A stretch of DNA of 64,000 bases from the NCBI RefSeq assembly GCF_026210795.1, contig NC_089452.1, positions 1,860,001 to 1,924,000 of the forward strand. Reading direction: 5' to 3'. Position numbers and translations under genes: made by a program. Below the pieces are notes generated by a model. The model was not told the origin of the DNA. It did not search any database and saw only the letters and a list, made by a program, of their open reading frames with translations. Below are positions 48,603-60,019 of this stretch, piece after piece. The stretch is from Rhizophagus irregularis (lineage: Eukaryota > Glomeromycota > Glomeromycetes > Glomerales > Glomeraceae). The number at the start of each line of letters is the position of its first letter. Positions within the stretch are counted from its first letter, which is position 1.

Positions 48603-49380
48603 TGTTTATAAATTCTATTCCTAATCTCTTTTGAGATTATGGATTATTTCGCCTTACCCTCCCTCCATAGGAACGCATGTCTTATAAATAAAAGGATCGA
48701 AATTTTTTGTTTGTATAAATAAAATTATCTAAGATACTTTTTTCGGAAAAACCCGTCTTATCATTTCCACCTTAGTTTTGATTTATAACAAGTATATATA
48801 TACAGTATGTACGTCTATATTAGAAAATTTATAGAAAACAGGGTCAATTTGCTATTTATCGATCGTTATTATTACAAAAACAAAAATAAATAAATAAAAT
48901 AAAATAATAAGTATATAATACATTTTTGTATTACACGAAAATAAAATAGAACCTTCGATTAATAAAAAACAAAATATAATCATTGTCATTTATACTAACT
49001 CACGCTGTATTTATATTTGAAATCTCTCTTTTCATCATTGCGGATTTATGAAATTTGTCCGTCATGTCAAATTAAATGAATATTTGACAGTATTTTAGTC
49101 GCCAAATTTCTATTTAAGTCCCAGATACGTTGATTGTGAAGAGCGTCCAAAGAATTTTTGCGTTTGTCTTTTTGTTTGTGAGAATTATTATGGAGGTGGT
49201 AATTTTCTTCTTTCTTTTAGTGATGTTTTGTGAAGCTCGAAATGATATGCGCGTTGATTCCAGGTCACGGAATTGAGATCAGAAATAAAATTCTTAGGAA
49301 AGCTACACCCCTAGAGGAAAGTAATTAATAAAGGATCACGTGATGATCTTTTTGCCAATGTAATTGTAAAATAAATATGT
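48603..49380. other. 3' flank and intergenic region
   Basis: Contains the polyadenylation-type words of the secreted-protein gene and an (AAAT)n-rich segment near 48880-48910. No gene. Confidence 0.35.
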
Positions 49381-49395
49381 TAAATCAGCTGGTAT

Positions 49396-49473
49396 ACTCA
49401 ATTAATTTGTTGTCCTTGTAATTTGTACTTCGATTTGGTTCATCTGAAACATAAAATAAAAATAAAAATAAAA
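49396..49473 (+). mobile_element. 78-bp retroposon with (AAAAT)n tail
   Basis: A short insertion ending in AAAATAAAAATAAAAATAAA, flanked by the perfect 15-bp direct repeat TAAATCAGCTGGTAT (49381-49395, 49474-49488). Its body (TTGTTGTCCTTGTAATTTGT) looks like the extreme 3' end of a LINE. A longer insertion with the same type of tail ends near 51290. Confidence 0.8.
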
Positions 49474-49559
49474 TAAATCAGCTGGTATGTATTGATGAAT
49501 GAGGAGTATGCACGGGTGTTGACTATCCAGTGCAATGGGTGAACTCTCGGTTAGTGGTA

Positions 49560-50700
49560 AATTTAAAAGTGGCGATGAGGATTGATCGCTTATGTCGTTG
49601 TAGTGTGCTCTGTTAAAAGATCGACGAATTTATTTGTGTTTTTTTAAGACGTTCTGGATCCGTAGCATCTTTGCATTCAAACACAGGATATTTGACCTGT
49701 AGGATATAATTTTGGTGAAGAATGTCTGCGGTCGGGTAAATAAATCAAGATTTTCTAATTTTTGATCTTTGGTATTTGGACTAGTTGGAGAATCCATTGG
49801 ATTATGATGTAACCAGCGTTTGGTGTAGTATCAATCGATATTTCCATTTGTAACTTGATGATGTATGCGTTGAAGTGATTTGTTATTAACCAATGAGTTG
49901 AAGATGTGAGCTTGAATAGGCGTGTTGCTAGGATCCAGAAATATATATATAAGGGTCAGGTGGCGAAAAATTTTTTTACTATGAGCTGTACGCAGAGACT
50001 TTTTTATGAGTAGTACGCATAATTGACACCTGATATTGAAAATCCTGCAAAAATACGCAAATAAAATTCCAGACATCAAGTTATAAATTATTTTATCATG
50101 TTTTCTATATTATTTATAAAACCAAATACTAATGTGAAAAAAATGGAATTTATTCTAATTTACCATTTTTTCAATAATATTTTTCTAAAATTTCACTTTT
50201 TAACCCTTAGAAATTTCTTTCAATTAATACTAAATATGTATTACAATGTGGTTAACGTACAGTAAATATATTATATATATATATAGGATTAGCCCAAAAA
50301 TACGCAAACTAATTTTTACATATAAAAATTTTGATAAAAAATACACAATCTTGATGGATGAAAAATTCTTAAATTGTACGCAAATCAAAACTTTACTCCG
50401 TCTAATTCCATGATGGCGACGCAATGCCGACGCATCTGTGTACCCTACCCCTGTATGTATATTTCTAGGTCCTGTGTTGCTCCATTGTCGAATATTCTGG
50501 TTGACGACATATATGCTGCTTCAATTAATGAAACCTATGGATGTTTTATTAAAAAATTTGTAATTGACAATTATAGGATCTGGTATCTGAGCACCAAATG
50601 AAGCGAGGCGATCGGCTATTTCGTTGAATGTGTCGCCAGCAGAGTGAGCTTTAACTTTCTTGAGCGAAACTATGAGATGTTTCGATTCAATTAACCAAAA
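49560..50700 (-). pseudogene. LINE retrotransposon remnant with RNase H domain
   Basis: Read on the minus strand, 50700-50482 gives KKVKAHSAGDTFNEIADRLA then SFGAQIPDPI, the C-terminal RNase H signature (VKAHxG..NexAD). The frame continues to QNIRQWSN, is interrupted by the element at 49930-50473, and resumes in frame with TPIQAHIFNSLVNNKSLQRI (49929-49860), decaying after that. Removing the insertion and one 8-bp duplication restores the frame, so this copy was readable here when hit. The reverse transcriptase part is missing from the window. Confidence 0.75.
49930..50473. mobile_element. 544-bp hAT-type MITE inserted in the LINE remnant
   Basis: Flanked by perfect 8-bp direct repeats GTGTTGCT (49922-49929, 50474-50481). 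Ends are imperfect inverted repeats: AGGATCCAGAAATATATAT on the left and AGGACCTAGAAATATACAT on the right (reverse strand), then AAGGGTCAGGTGGCG / AGGGGTAGGGTACAC. Inside are several TACGCA words. A similar end (ATATATATATAGGTCAGGGG) occurs at about 59222, so the family is dispersed. Confidence 0.82.
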
Positions 50701-51300
50701 TATGAGGCCCCAGATAAATCTTGAGGCAATACTTATTTATTTTATGTAAAAGTGGGATCTTGAGGCAATACTTTATTCGTATATTATAGCAGACGATTGA
50801 TCACGTGACCAAATTCGGCCTAATCACGAGGTGACGGTCAATGTTCCAAATGTTGCATATGTGCGGACCCGTAATTTACCCACCAACACCGGCCCATGAT
50901 TAATCAACATTATTTAATAACAATTACGGACCTTTACATGTTTATACCATTATATACCTGACGGTATTTACGTATAGCACCAGATTAATAGAGTGAAAGA
51001 AAAATACAGATGATTAGTCATTAGTGTAGTTAGAATTCTTTTCTCCCCCCTTTTGTTCACTATATTATTTCATTGACATTTAGCCCCTTGAGGCATGCTG
51101 GAGCAGCAACTACGTTACTGATCTCCAGATCTTTTCCTTGAAGGGTGGTCCTGTATGGGATATGCATTTCTAGTTGATAGATAGTACGCCTTATTATCAT
51201 GTATTTGTTTACCTACCTCTGTAATTTTGCTTGTATCAAAATCAGCAGTTTGCCTGCCTTTCTAAAGTAAAAATAAAATAAAATAAAATAAATTTCCATT
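50701..51300 (+). mobile_element. Probable LINE 3' end with (AAAAT)n tail
   Basis: The GC-richer stretch from about 51030 (AGCCCCTTGAGGCATGCTGG, GATCTCCAGATCTTTTCC) ends at 51270-51292 in AAAATAAAATAAAATAAAAT. This looks like the 3' untranslated tail of a LINE. No target duplication was found, so the 5' limit is unknown; the 50.7-51.0 kb part has no gene. Confidence 0.45.
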
Positions 51301-51504
51301 TTGGAAATTTTATGAATTGATTATATTAATTTTCTTAAACAGACTTTCAAAATAAACAAAATTTTGATTAAAATTTGTAATATTCATCATGAACCTCTGA
51401 AAGGTAATATTCATATTAACCCTAGGGCCTAGGTACTATTCACCAAAGAATTAACACTGACTATTGACAAATTGTTATAGTTCTTAGATACTCTTTCCCA
51501 TTTA

Positions 51505-51985
51505 TTTCGCCGAAAATCATCTCACCGACAATCAATTCACCTATAATTGTTTTACTGACGGCCATTTCACCGACAAGATCATTTCTTTAATATGGTTATT
51601 TTACCGACGAGTACTAAATATATAACTTATTAAAACAAAGATTCATTAATTATTTTATTAATATTAATTACTACTCATAATTTGAATAGATTAAAAATTT
51701 TGTGTTAAATGTTTAATTATATTATGAAATAATATTAACATATAATTTCATAACGTTTATAAACATTTATAAACACTTAATGTGTTTAACATATAATATA
51801 GGTAAATACTCTTAACATTATAATTAATTATAATTTGTGAAGCTGAGTAAAAAATCGGTGAAATGATTTTTGGTGGACTAACACATTAACACTGTCGGTC
51901 AGTGATCCTGTTAGTAAAATAATTTTTGTGAACTCTGTCGGTAAGTTGAATGTCGGTGAAATAATTGTCAGTAAAACAAATTGAA
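51505..51985. mobile_element. Decayed foldback element (ACCGACA family)
   Basis: The left end has TTTCGCCGAAAATCATCTCA, CCGACAATCAATTCACC and TTTTACTGACGG. The right end has the inverse (GTCGGTGAAATAATTGTCAG and AAAATCGGTGAAATGATTTTT). About 480 bp, no ORF. Composition and layout resemble the element at 22.4 kb. Confidence 0.5.
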
Positions 51986-52990
51986 TTCCTTCCAACTTTG
52001 ATCATCTCTTTGATTAGTTTTAGTTAATCTATCTTCTTAGCCCATTTTTCGTGGTTCTTCTGACGGTTACCGTTACGCTTCCCGGTTCTGAAGTTGCCTC
52101 AACTTAAGAGCACAAAATATTCCTGATTCTTCTTCAATTCCTTTCGCTTAGTTAGATTCAGTTCTTGAAGTTATTTAAATGATTAACGTATTTAACATAC
52201 TTTTGATAAAAGATAACTTACGATAGCAATTTTAATACTACAATATATAGATACAATTCCGTTAAAAGTCCTATTACAAAATATTTTAAAGAAATTTTTG
52301 ATCAATGGTACTAAGATTTGTGAAAGATAGAGAAATCTTTGAACGAATTAATGAAGAGGATAAATTTAATAAGAAAAATCATCTTTTACAAAATCGCCAA
52401 TTAATACTGATCTCGGAACTTTGGCACACGTTAATATATCAAGCGCAGATGGTGATTATATCAAAAAATCAATAAATAAACGGTTTAGGCTAAGAGATCA
52501 AGTAATTTGAATTTCAATTTTTTTAATTGACCGGTTCCCCAGTTTCAAAAAAATGCATCATTAAATTTATCATAAATAATAAATACGCTATACGTTGACT
52601 TGAAGTTTAATTTTGCATTATCATTTTATGTTGAGTAGAAAATAGAACAATTTTTTTAAAAAATTTATTGGATTAATAAAATACATGAAATATGAAATAT
52701 GAAATTTTACAGAAAGAATAAACTATTTTATAAAAACAATTTTTTTTTTTTTAATGAACGGTGAAAAAATCATCACCAGTGATGATTCATCACCGAATCA
52801 ATTTATAAAAACCGAAATAAAAAAAAATAAGAAAGATTAAACTTTTAAACAACCTAAACCTTAATAAAAAAAAATTACTTTTGTATTATTATATTAATAA
52901 TCTAGGTTTCTCAAATAATTTAAAAATGCACATTATATATATATATCTATATATCTATATATAAAATAAATAATAAAAAACGTGAAATTA
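51986..52990. other. Intergenic region and 3' flank of the LPMO-like gene
   Basis: No gene. A short palindromic group GATGATTCATCACC / GGTGATGAATCATC lies near 52770-52800, and an (AT)n/(ATCT) microsatellite at about 52933-52965, both just downstream of the LPMO-like stop codon. Confidence 0.4.
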
Positions 52991-53554
52991 TTAATTTTTT
53001 AAAGCTCTTCTAGTTGTACCGATGGATCTTCTTCTCTTTGAATCCCAGCAATCAGGATATTTCTTTATTCTAACATTAATGCAATACAAGTAATTGTTTC
53101 CAACGTTATCATCCCATCTGAATCTCATTACACAATCTTCGTTATCACATTCATCGTGTGGTACCATAACAAACGCAGTGAATAAGCCTTTTTCCATGCC
53201 ACATGTTCCCAAGTTCTCGAAAGTCTCGAAATCTTTATCATATTTATCACCATATCGAGACAATTGCATTAAACAGTCTCCACCGTGAGTAATAGTTCTA
53301 TTATAGGCGATTAAAATTTTCTCACCAGGTTTGTATACTGTAACTGGGCCTGGACCATCACCGGCTAAACCACAGGGGAATTCCTTGGTTGGGTTGGAAA
53401 CCTTAAAGATTACATCGGTAACATTATCGCCATATAGAAGTCTTGGAGTAGGGCTAAGAAGAATACCATGAGCTGAAACTCGTCCAACGAGTCCAATTAA
53501 AAGTGTGAAGATAAGAATGAAGTTGATAGCACCAGAGATTTTGGATTGAACCAT
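52991..53554 (-). CDS. Secreted LPMO-like copper protein
   Basis: Single-exon ORF of 187 residues. A hydrophobic signal peptide ends at GRVSA, so cleavage after residue 28 leaves His29 as the mature N-terminus, as required for the copper histidine brace of lytic polysaccharide monooxygenases. A second candidate brace histidine is His90 in NRTITHGGDC. PCGL, THGGDCLMQLSRYGDKYD, LGTCG and the late DDNVGNNYLYCINVRI (compare GNREMYMNC in LPMOs) give the layout of an AA10/AA11/AA16-like or LPMO-like (X325) domain, with six or more cysteines for disulfides. The basic tail (KRRRSIGTTRR) is unusual. Acts outside the cell, on polysaccharide or, if X325-like, in copper handling; family membership cannot be settled by eye. 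The long A/T leader and the 61-bp tandem duplication upstream mark the promoter side. Confidence 0.78.
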   Translation of the reverse strand: MVQSKISGAINFILIFTLLIGLVGRVSAHGILLSPTPRLLYGDNVTDVIFKVSNPTKEFPCGLAGDGPGPVTVYKPGEKILIAYNRTITHGGDCLMQLSRYGDKYDKDFETFENLGTCGMEKGLFTAFVMVPHDECDNEDCVMRFRWDDNVGNNYLYCINVRIKKYPDCWDSKRRRSIGTTRRALKN

Positions 53555-53860
53555 TTTAAGATATTTTTCGTTAAAAGTTTTTTTTTATCGTATTAAAGAA
53601 CAGTTTTTAATAAGTAAATTTGAATTCTTATTTTATTGAGATCAATGAATTCTTTGCTTCTTCAAAGTCAGAAATTTTTAGGGATTTAAATATCTTTTCA
53701 GAAGACAAACTGTTAACCAATTTGATTTGTTTGCATTATGTAGTGCTTAAGAATTTTTTTCCCTCAAAGTTCCGGCGCGTATTTAGATTTATGCATTATG
53801 TAGTACCCTAAATTTCCCCCTTCAAAGTTTCAGAGCGTTATTTTTGATTAATTTGTATAA
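53555..53860. promoter_or_regulatory. Upstream region of the LPMO-like gene with a 61-bp tandem duplication
   Basis: GCATTATGTAGT starts at 53732 and again at 53793; the units share CCCT(C/-)AAAGTT(T/C)C(A/C)G(A/C)GCGT and are direct repeats of about 61 bp. They lie 180-300 bp upstream of the LPMO-like start. Duplicated promoter elements are possible, but nothing shows binding. Confidence 0.4.
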
Positions 53861-55850
53861 TTTGAACAATTAAAAAATTTTTTTTCATTCTAGGAGTTAT
53901 AGTAAAAAATATTAAATCTTTGTTATTTTATTTATATTCGTTTTTAATTATTATTTAATAATCGGTATCACATATATGAAACGATCATATAATTTTAACT
54001 TAAAAAAAAAAAAAGCCCCCCCAAATATATATGAAACGATCACAATAATAGTTGCATTTCTAGAATTCCGACAATTGTTAACATAATTGGTTGATCCAAG
54101 TTTAAAAATAGATTTTGGTGTGATGATTATCACGGGACTTTTAATTGCGTAACGGAATTGACAATTGAAATTGGAAATAAATTAACAAAACGTTTTAATT
54201 ATAAACCTTAATAAAATTTTCTTTGTAGGTACTAATTTTAGAGTTCTAAAAAATCGAACTTTTTGTTTTTTTTTATTATTTCCAAAAAAAAGTTGTATAT
54301 ATTCATTCAATTTCAAATTATGGAAATAATTATACGGATAAAATTTTTTGCGATAATATTTACAAAAATAACGTAATTGAATAATATTTTAATTCTTATT
54401 ACAAAGAATTATTTTAAAAAAAGAAAAAATAATTTTTAAGTATTTCATTAACTGTTACTATTTTTATGTCAGAACTAAAACGTCCCTTGATAAATAATTC
54501 AATTAACATCTGAAAGTTCTAATTTAAAGTCATGAAACGGTTAGGAAAATTTTTTAGCCTTTATGTTCGATGAATGCAGGACTAATTAAAATATATATGA
54601 TTTTTTAATTGTTGTTAAAAAGGACGGTTACACAAAAAAAACGAATTTTTAAGAGAAAAAAAAAAATATATCATACATTTTATAATATTATTTATTTACT
54701 ATACCTAATATATCAATTGATTGATATTTAAACATGTGCTAAAAAAGGATAATTTTTGATTTGTTATTGTATGATCATCCTCCAATTCGATTATTAATGA
54801 ATAAATCATATATAGCATGATTTTATTACTAAGATAATACTTCTTTATTATTAGTGCTTCCTTTTACTATAGTTAGTTTTTTTTTAATTTACACTAAATT
54901 TAAGAATATCTAAAAATGGATTTGTCTTTTAATCCTACATTTATCCTGTTAATTAATTTCGTGAAATTCAATGATTTACAAAGGGTCGATTTACAACGCA
55001 GGGTAAATGGATACGATTTTCAACTTTTTAATATTAAAGCGATTAAAATCGATTATGATAATATTTTATTTGTATTAGATCATTTATCCTTTTGCTTATA
55101 TCTCTTTGAAAATCTCTAATAATCATTCACATGTTGAGTTGCCGCTGATACCAAAAAAATTTCCTTTTCATAAAAAACTCTCCAGTTGATTTTAAGTAAA
55201 TTTAGCTTGATCTTAGCTTAGCTATGCTTATAGCTATACTTAAGCTTAAGCTAAGCAGATTTGAAAGTAATTCATTTTAATACCTTAAACTTTTTACAAA
55301 ACTTCTTCCTAATATAACCATTGAATATATGGATCATTTTCATATTCATGTATTTTTTACTTAATTTTGTTGATCAAAAATAAAAATTTTACTAATTTCG
55401 ATTTTGTTATTTTTTTTTTTATTTTAAAAAAAATTCTTGTCAAAAAAATAATAAAAATTCATTTTTTTTTTTTTTTGATTCTAATAAAGAAAATGAATTA
55501 TTTTTTTACTATTTTTAATAGAAAATCAATTTTTTTTTTTTCAATTCTAATAAAGAAAATATATGATTTTTTTTTTAACATTTTTTTTTCAATTTTAATA
55601 TAAAAATTTTAACTTTTTATTTAAAATTATTGTAACTACCTTCAAAAAAGAATGACATTATGAAAAAAAAAATTATTAACAACTATCTATAAAATAAATC
55701 ATCATATCTATTTATGAAAAAAAAATTATTTATTATTTATTAGAAAAATTGTTTTTATTTTATTTTATTAAAGATAAAAATTAAATTTATTCATGAATTT
55801 TTACAACATTAAACAAAAAAACTTGATTACGAAAAAATAGTTGGCCGAAA
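53861..55850. other. Gene-poor AT-rich region
   Basis: No supported gene in about 2 kb. The 60- to 78-codon ORFs are Phe/Ile/Lys low-complexity frames in T-rich DNA. Near 55200-55250 AGCTTAAGCTAAGC-like words repeat. Confidence 0.35.
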
Positions 55851-57570
55851 AATAATTAGTCGCAACGTGATCCGGACCCGGCTCAGGCGTAGATCGTGTG
55901 GAATTCCAGGGGATTTTCTGCGATTAAACCGGGTCCGGATGATCGGCAATCAGGAATTCGGCTCCGTTTTTTTGGCTAAAATTATCTAACTTTGCACAAT
56001 AATTCAAAACCAAAGAGTCTTAAAAAGTTAGATATATCAAATTATTTATTTAGTCATGTTTATATGAATTAACTTAATAAATTAATAAAGTGAACAAATC
56101 GATTTATGACTTATATAATATGTGATTACTATTTGTTGCTGACCAAGCCAAGTCTTTTAAAAACTTGTTGTCACCTGATCATCACGTTGAGGTGCAGCAC
56201 CATTGATCGAGGAAAAAAGGGAAAACGGAAGGGAAGAGAAAACGAAAGGGAAAGGGGAAACGAAAGGGAAAGAGAAAAGTAAAAGAAAACATACACACCA
56301 CCACACACAAACCCACACACAAACCTACGCACAACAACCCACATACCTAAAGGGAGACGTAAAGAAAAGGGCCTAAGAATAAAGAGAAGACCTAGACAGA
56401 CCTAAAAAAAGGAAGATAAAGAAGACCTAAAAAAAAGAACAAAGAGACATACTCAAGATTATGTGTTACATGTCATAACTCATAAGGAATGAATAATTTT
56501 TTTCGTGTAGGACAAACAGCAAATTATCAGTGTTACAAAAAAAAGTATGTAACAAAAAAAGAAAGAATAAGGATGACGCAAAGAAGGAATATTACATGGG
56601 TTAACTATCAAATCGTTTAGTGCATTCCTTCGTTACGTTCCAGAAAATAAATAAACCCTTACGATTTGGACGTCGGTGTAGATGGGATTAACAACAAAAA
56701 TCGAGATGTTAATCTGATACGTGCTAAACATTCAAAATTCCTAAGTCTGTTAGCCTAAAAGAATGCATCAATATTAATAAGAGATTCACTGCTAATAGAA
56801 ACTAACTTCTAAATATAATAGTATTATTTTTATTTTTTAAAAAAAGTTCAAACCATAAAAATAAACTACTTTATTATTTCTTTTTTCACAAAATAATCGG
56901 CACTAATTAACTTTGAATCTTACTTTAAATCTTACTTTGCCGCTTTCTAGACAAGAAATTTTAATATACTGCACAAACTTTTTTAAATGTTGTTTGGTCT
57001 AAAAAAAAAACTTTAACCGGTTAATTAATGAATTGGTCAATATATATATGTGCCTTGTGTTTAACGTATTTAAAGCGTCACGATCTATTCGTGCAACCAT
57101 AAAAAATACAAATATACTGTAATTACATTCTGTATATATGAAATTATTTAATCAAAGTTTGGATGTATTTTTTTTTTTTTTTTTTTTTTTTTGAAGAAAA
57201 TTTAATAAATATAATTTATTTATTTATTTTATAATAAATATAATTTGGATACACGTTCCAATAATACGATTATTATATAAATCATGTGAACTACAAATTA
57301 TGTAACTGAAAATTTCTGGAATATAATTTTGGAAATTTTAGACAAAATCTTTTATTATGAACAATTAGGATAATTTGTAAATATGAACCTAGAATTATAA
57401 GTACGTCAAAATTTCATTTCAGCTTTCGTTAATAATAAAAAATAACAAAAAAAAAATTCGTGATTCAAAGTCAGTTGACTTTATTTAAAATCTAAAAAAT
57501 ATGTAAATTTATATAATGCTTAAATAAAACTACTGATATTTTTTTGTTACTTACCAAAAATTTTGTGGTA
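55851..57570. other. Repeat-derived and low-complexity region
   Basis: A GC-rich patch at 55870-55975 (CCGGACCCGG, CCGGGTCCGG as an inverted pair) is a decayed repeat. 55990-56110 is the second copy of the dispersed repeat also at 11946-12075. 56215-56290 is a purine-rich GGGAAA(A/G)(C/G)GAAAG tract and 56290-56340 a CACACAAAC tract. A 25-nt T run at 57167-57191 may mark a reverse-oriented retroposon, but no target duplication was found. Confidence 0.45.
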
Positions 57571-57572
57571 AC

Positions 57573-57871
57573 CTAATCATTAACAAAAGCAAAAGGGCCG
57601 ACATGCCCAAATGCACCTTTCTTGAAAAATAAATTTATTTTTTAGAAAAGAAGAATTAAACAGTAATAAAATAATAAACTCTATTTACCTTCAAGAATCG
57701 GTCGAGCTTGAAAAATAAAATTGTTTTTTTTTTTTGAAAAAAAAGGAAAAGAAAAATTAAACAATAATAAAAATAATAAAATTTATTTAATTATTTACCC
57801 TCAGAAACCTCAGAAACTGATAAAATAATTACGATCACGAAAATACTAGTTAAAAGAGCTTTGACATTCAT
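57573..57871 (-). CDS. Three-exon secreted micropeptide
   Basis: Exon 1 57871-57799, exon 2 57706-57689 (18 nt), exon 3 from 57620 or 57616. Exon 1 encodes MNVKALLTSIFVIVIILSVS, a classic signal peptide, then EVSE. Exon 2 adds ARPILE. Both introns are GTAAAT..CAAG, phase 1, and similar to each other, so exon 2 plus an intron looks duplicated. Exon 3 has two acceptors four bases apart. Using 57620 gives a cysteine-rich end (ERCIWACRPFCFC, stop at 57580); using 57616 gives AFGHVGPFAFVND (stop at 57573). Both are open, giving 43 or 44 residues. Too small for most gene finders. Possible secreted signalling or effector peptide; function unknown. Confidence 0.55.
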
Positions 57872-59801
57872 TTTTTTCAATTACTTTTTAAAAAAGTTTG
57901 AGATGTTGTAAAAGATTATATTTCGATTTGTTCAAAAATTTAGAATATTCTACAAAATGTGTTACGTCCTAAGTCCTAACACCAAGTAATTATAGCGCTT
58001 TTTAAATTCAACGAATATTGTGGCTATTGTGGCAGAGTACTTTACATGAGTAAGTCACATTTATATACCAAAACATAAACTTACGTAATTTATATACGTG
58101 GCATAATTTCTTTTCTAAGCCACATCATCACAGTAATTCCAATAAATTGAAGATTGCCACGTTAGCCACTGCAAGTTGTATATAACTAAGCAATTCGCAA
58201 TTTGTTATGATTCTTATAGCTTAATCAGATTAATCAGCCTTCCTGAATGGTGTTAAAAATCAACAATCATTCGGCAAAAAAGGCTTAAGCTTACATTATT
58301 TATATACGTGGCACAATGTTTCTCTTATTATAAAATTTATATCATTTTATGTTAAGTTTTAAATTAACATCTAAATTTTTTTATATAAGTTTCAATATAT
58401 AAAGTAATTTAACGATAACTTTTTTATTATCAATGCAATTAACTTAACAGAAACTTCAAATAAAAATTTTATTATTCATTTAAAATATTTTCTAATGTTA
58501 CATTATTGACTGTTTATTTATTAATTAGCAAAAAAAATACAATTTTAAATACGATGTTGATGATGCATATAATGGCTATGCTCAATCTCGGCTTCACCTA
58601 ATGCAAATTGAGGATAATTTGATAAATTAAATTATATTTTATTCTTTTTTTTTAAATCATAATTAAATTATTATGTGATTACGAATATAAATTAAATTAT
58701 ATTTCATGATTATTATTTAAACGTTCGTTTTTAAATCTCACTTTTCATAAGTAATAATCATTATTAGAACATAAAAATCCTTGCTTATGTTTTACGAATA
58801 AAAATTGATAAACTTATTCGATTAATTCTGACTGAAGAGTAAAGATTATAATTCGAGCAAAATTTTTATTGTGCTTTTAATATTTTCGTTAATCTTTTTT
58901 TTTTAGAATTGTTATTAAAAAAAATTATCAAATAGAATAAGATAAAAATATATTTTAATTAATTGATTATAAATTATGCAAAGGTTTAATACAGGCGGTC
59001 CAGGTCTGCATGAAATACATATTTTTTTTAAATCCAGGCTAAAATAGGTCCAAATGTAGATCTGCTGTACGATCTTATGATCTTATCTAGGATCGCCAAA
59101 GAATTTTTTACTACACGTAACTTTGATTAGTGTCATGCTACATTATTATATTAAGAAAATCAGGATTGGCATTTTGAACCCGTATCCGGCCCACGGCTGC
59201 GGGTCGCTGAGGACCCCGAGTTATATATATATAGGTCAGGGGAGGTCGGCACACATTTACTACTATTAGCTCTACGCATTTCTTCAGGGCCGGCACTATG
59301 TAATGCCGGTCGGAATTATCCACAAATAAAAACGATCTACATGACTCTAAGCAAATAACCAGGACCTATCTATAGCTCGGGGGTATATCATTTATTTTAT
59401 ACGCTCTCGCGATATGTCATATGTATTACATCAGATTTTTCTATTTTATCTATTTTATCATACGTAGACCGATTATGATGATTGATAAAAATAACAAAAT
59501 TTTTAAATGAAAATTGGTTCTTTATTTATATTTTATTTTCACTAATGAAAGACGATAATTCGAAAATTTTCATTTCAATTATTACAATTATTACATAGCG
59601 TCAGCCGGTATTTTAGTTCAATCCAAATACCTACCTCATCATATACTTTAATGGTTTCTAGTTTATTTTTTAAAGAGAAAAATTATTAGTAATATTATCT
59701 TTTTAAGAAGGAAAATATCAAATATCATTATTTTCGTATTTTTATTTATTTTTTTTTTAAAAAAAAATCTTTATTATGATAAAAAAAAAATTACGGTACT
59801 T

Positions 59802-59806
<5 letters not shown>
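57872..59806. other. Intergenic region
   Basis: Near 58530-58625 the plus strand reads YDVDDAYNGYAQSRLHLMQI, which looks like a coding relic, but neither a family nor exon boundaries could be assigned. At about 59200-59310 a segment resembling the end of the hAT-type element at 49930 occurs (ATATATATATAGGTCAGG). No gene. Confidence 0.35.
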
Positions 59807-59837
<31 letters not shown>

Positions 59838-60005
59838 TGTAACGCATCTTTATTTAGTTATGTATGATATTAACGTGGAACTAAAACAAAAGATACCTAG
59901 AGCCATCCGTGCAAATCACGAGATAACCCTATAACAGAGTTTCCTATAACTAATAAAAAACACATTACAAAATATATATATAAATAAATACTTACCTACC
60001 TTAAA
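59807..60005 (-). mobile_element. Poly(A) retroposon 4 (reverse orientation)
   Basis: Starts on the plus strand with 28 T followed by AACTGTAACGCATC, i.e. AATAAAGATGCGTTACAGTT plus poly(A) on the minus strand, the same 3' end as retroposon 1. Flanked by the 14-bp repeat ACGGTACTTTGAAA (59793-59806, 60006-60019). Internal GCTCTAGGTATCTTTTG and TTATAGGGTTAT match the other copies. About 199 bp. Confidence 0.87.
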
Positions 60006-60019
60006 ACGGTACTTTGAAA

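Noticed and set aside
57167-57191. T run as the poly(A) end of another retroposon
   Set aside because: No convincing direct repeat was found on both sides and the flanking body lacks the family words.
58530-58625. Short coding-like phrase (YDVDDAYNGYAQSRLHLMQI) as an exon
   Set aside because: No flanking exon, family or continuous frame could be established.
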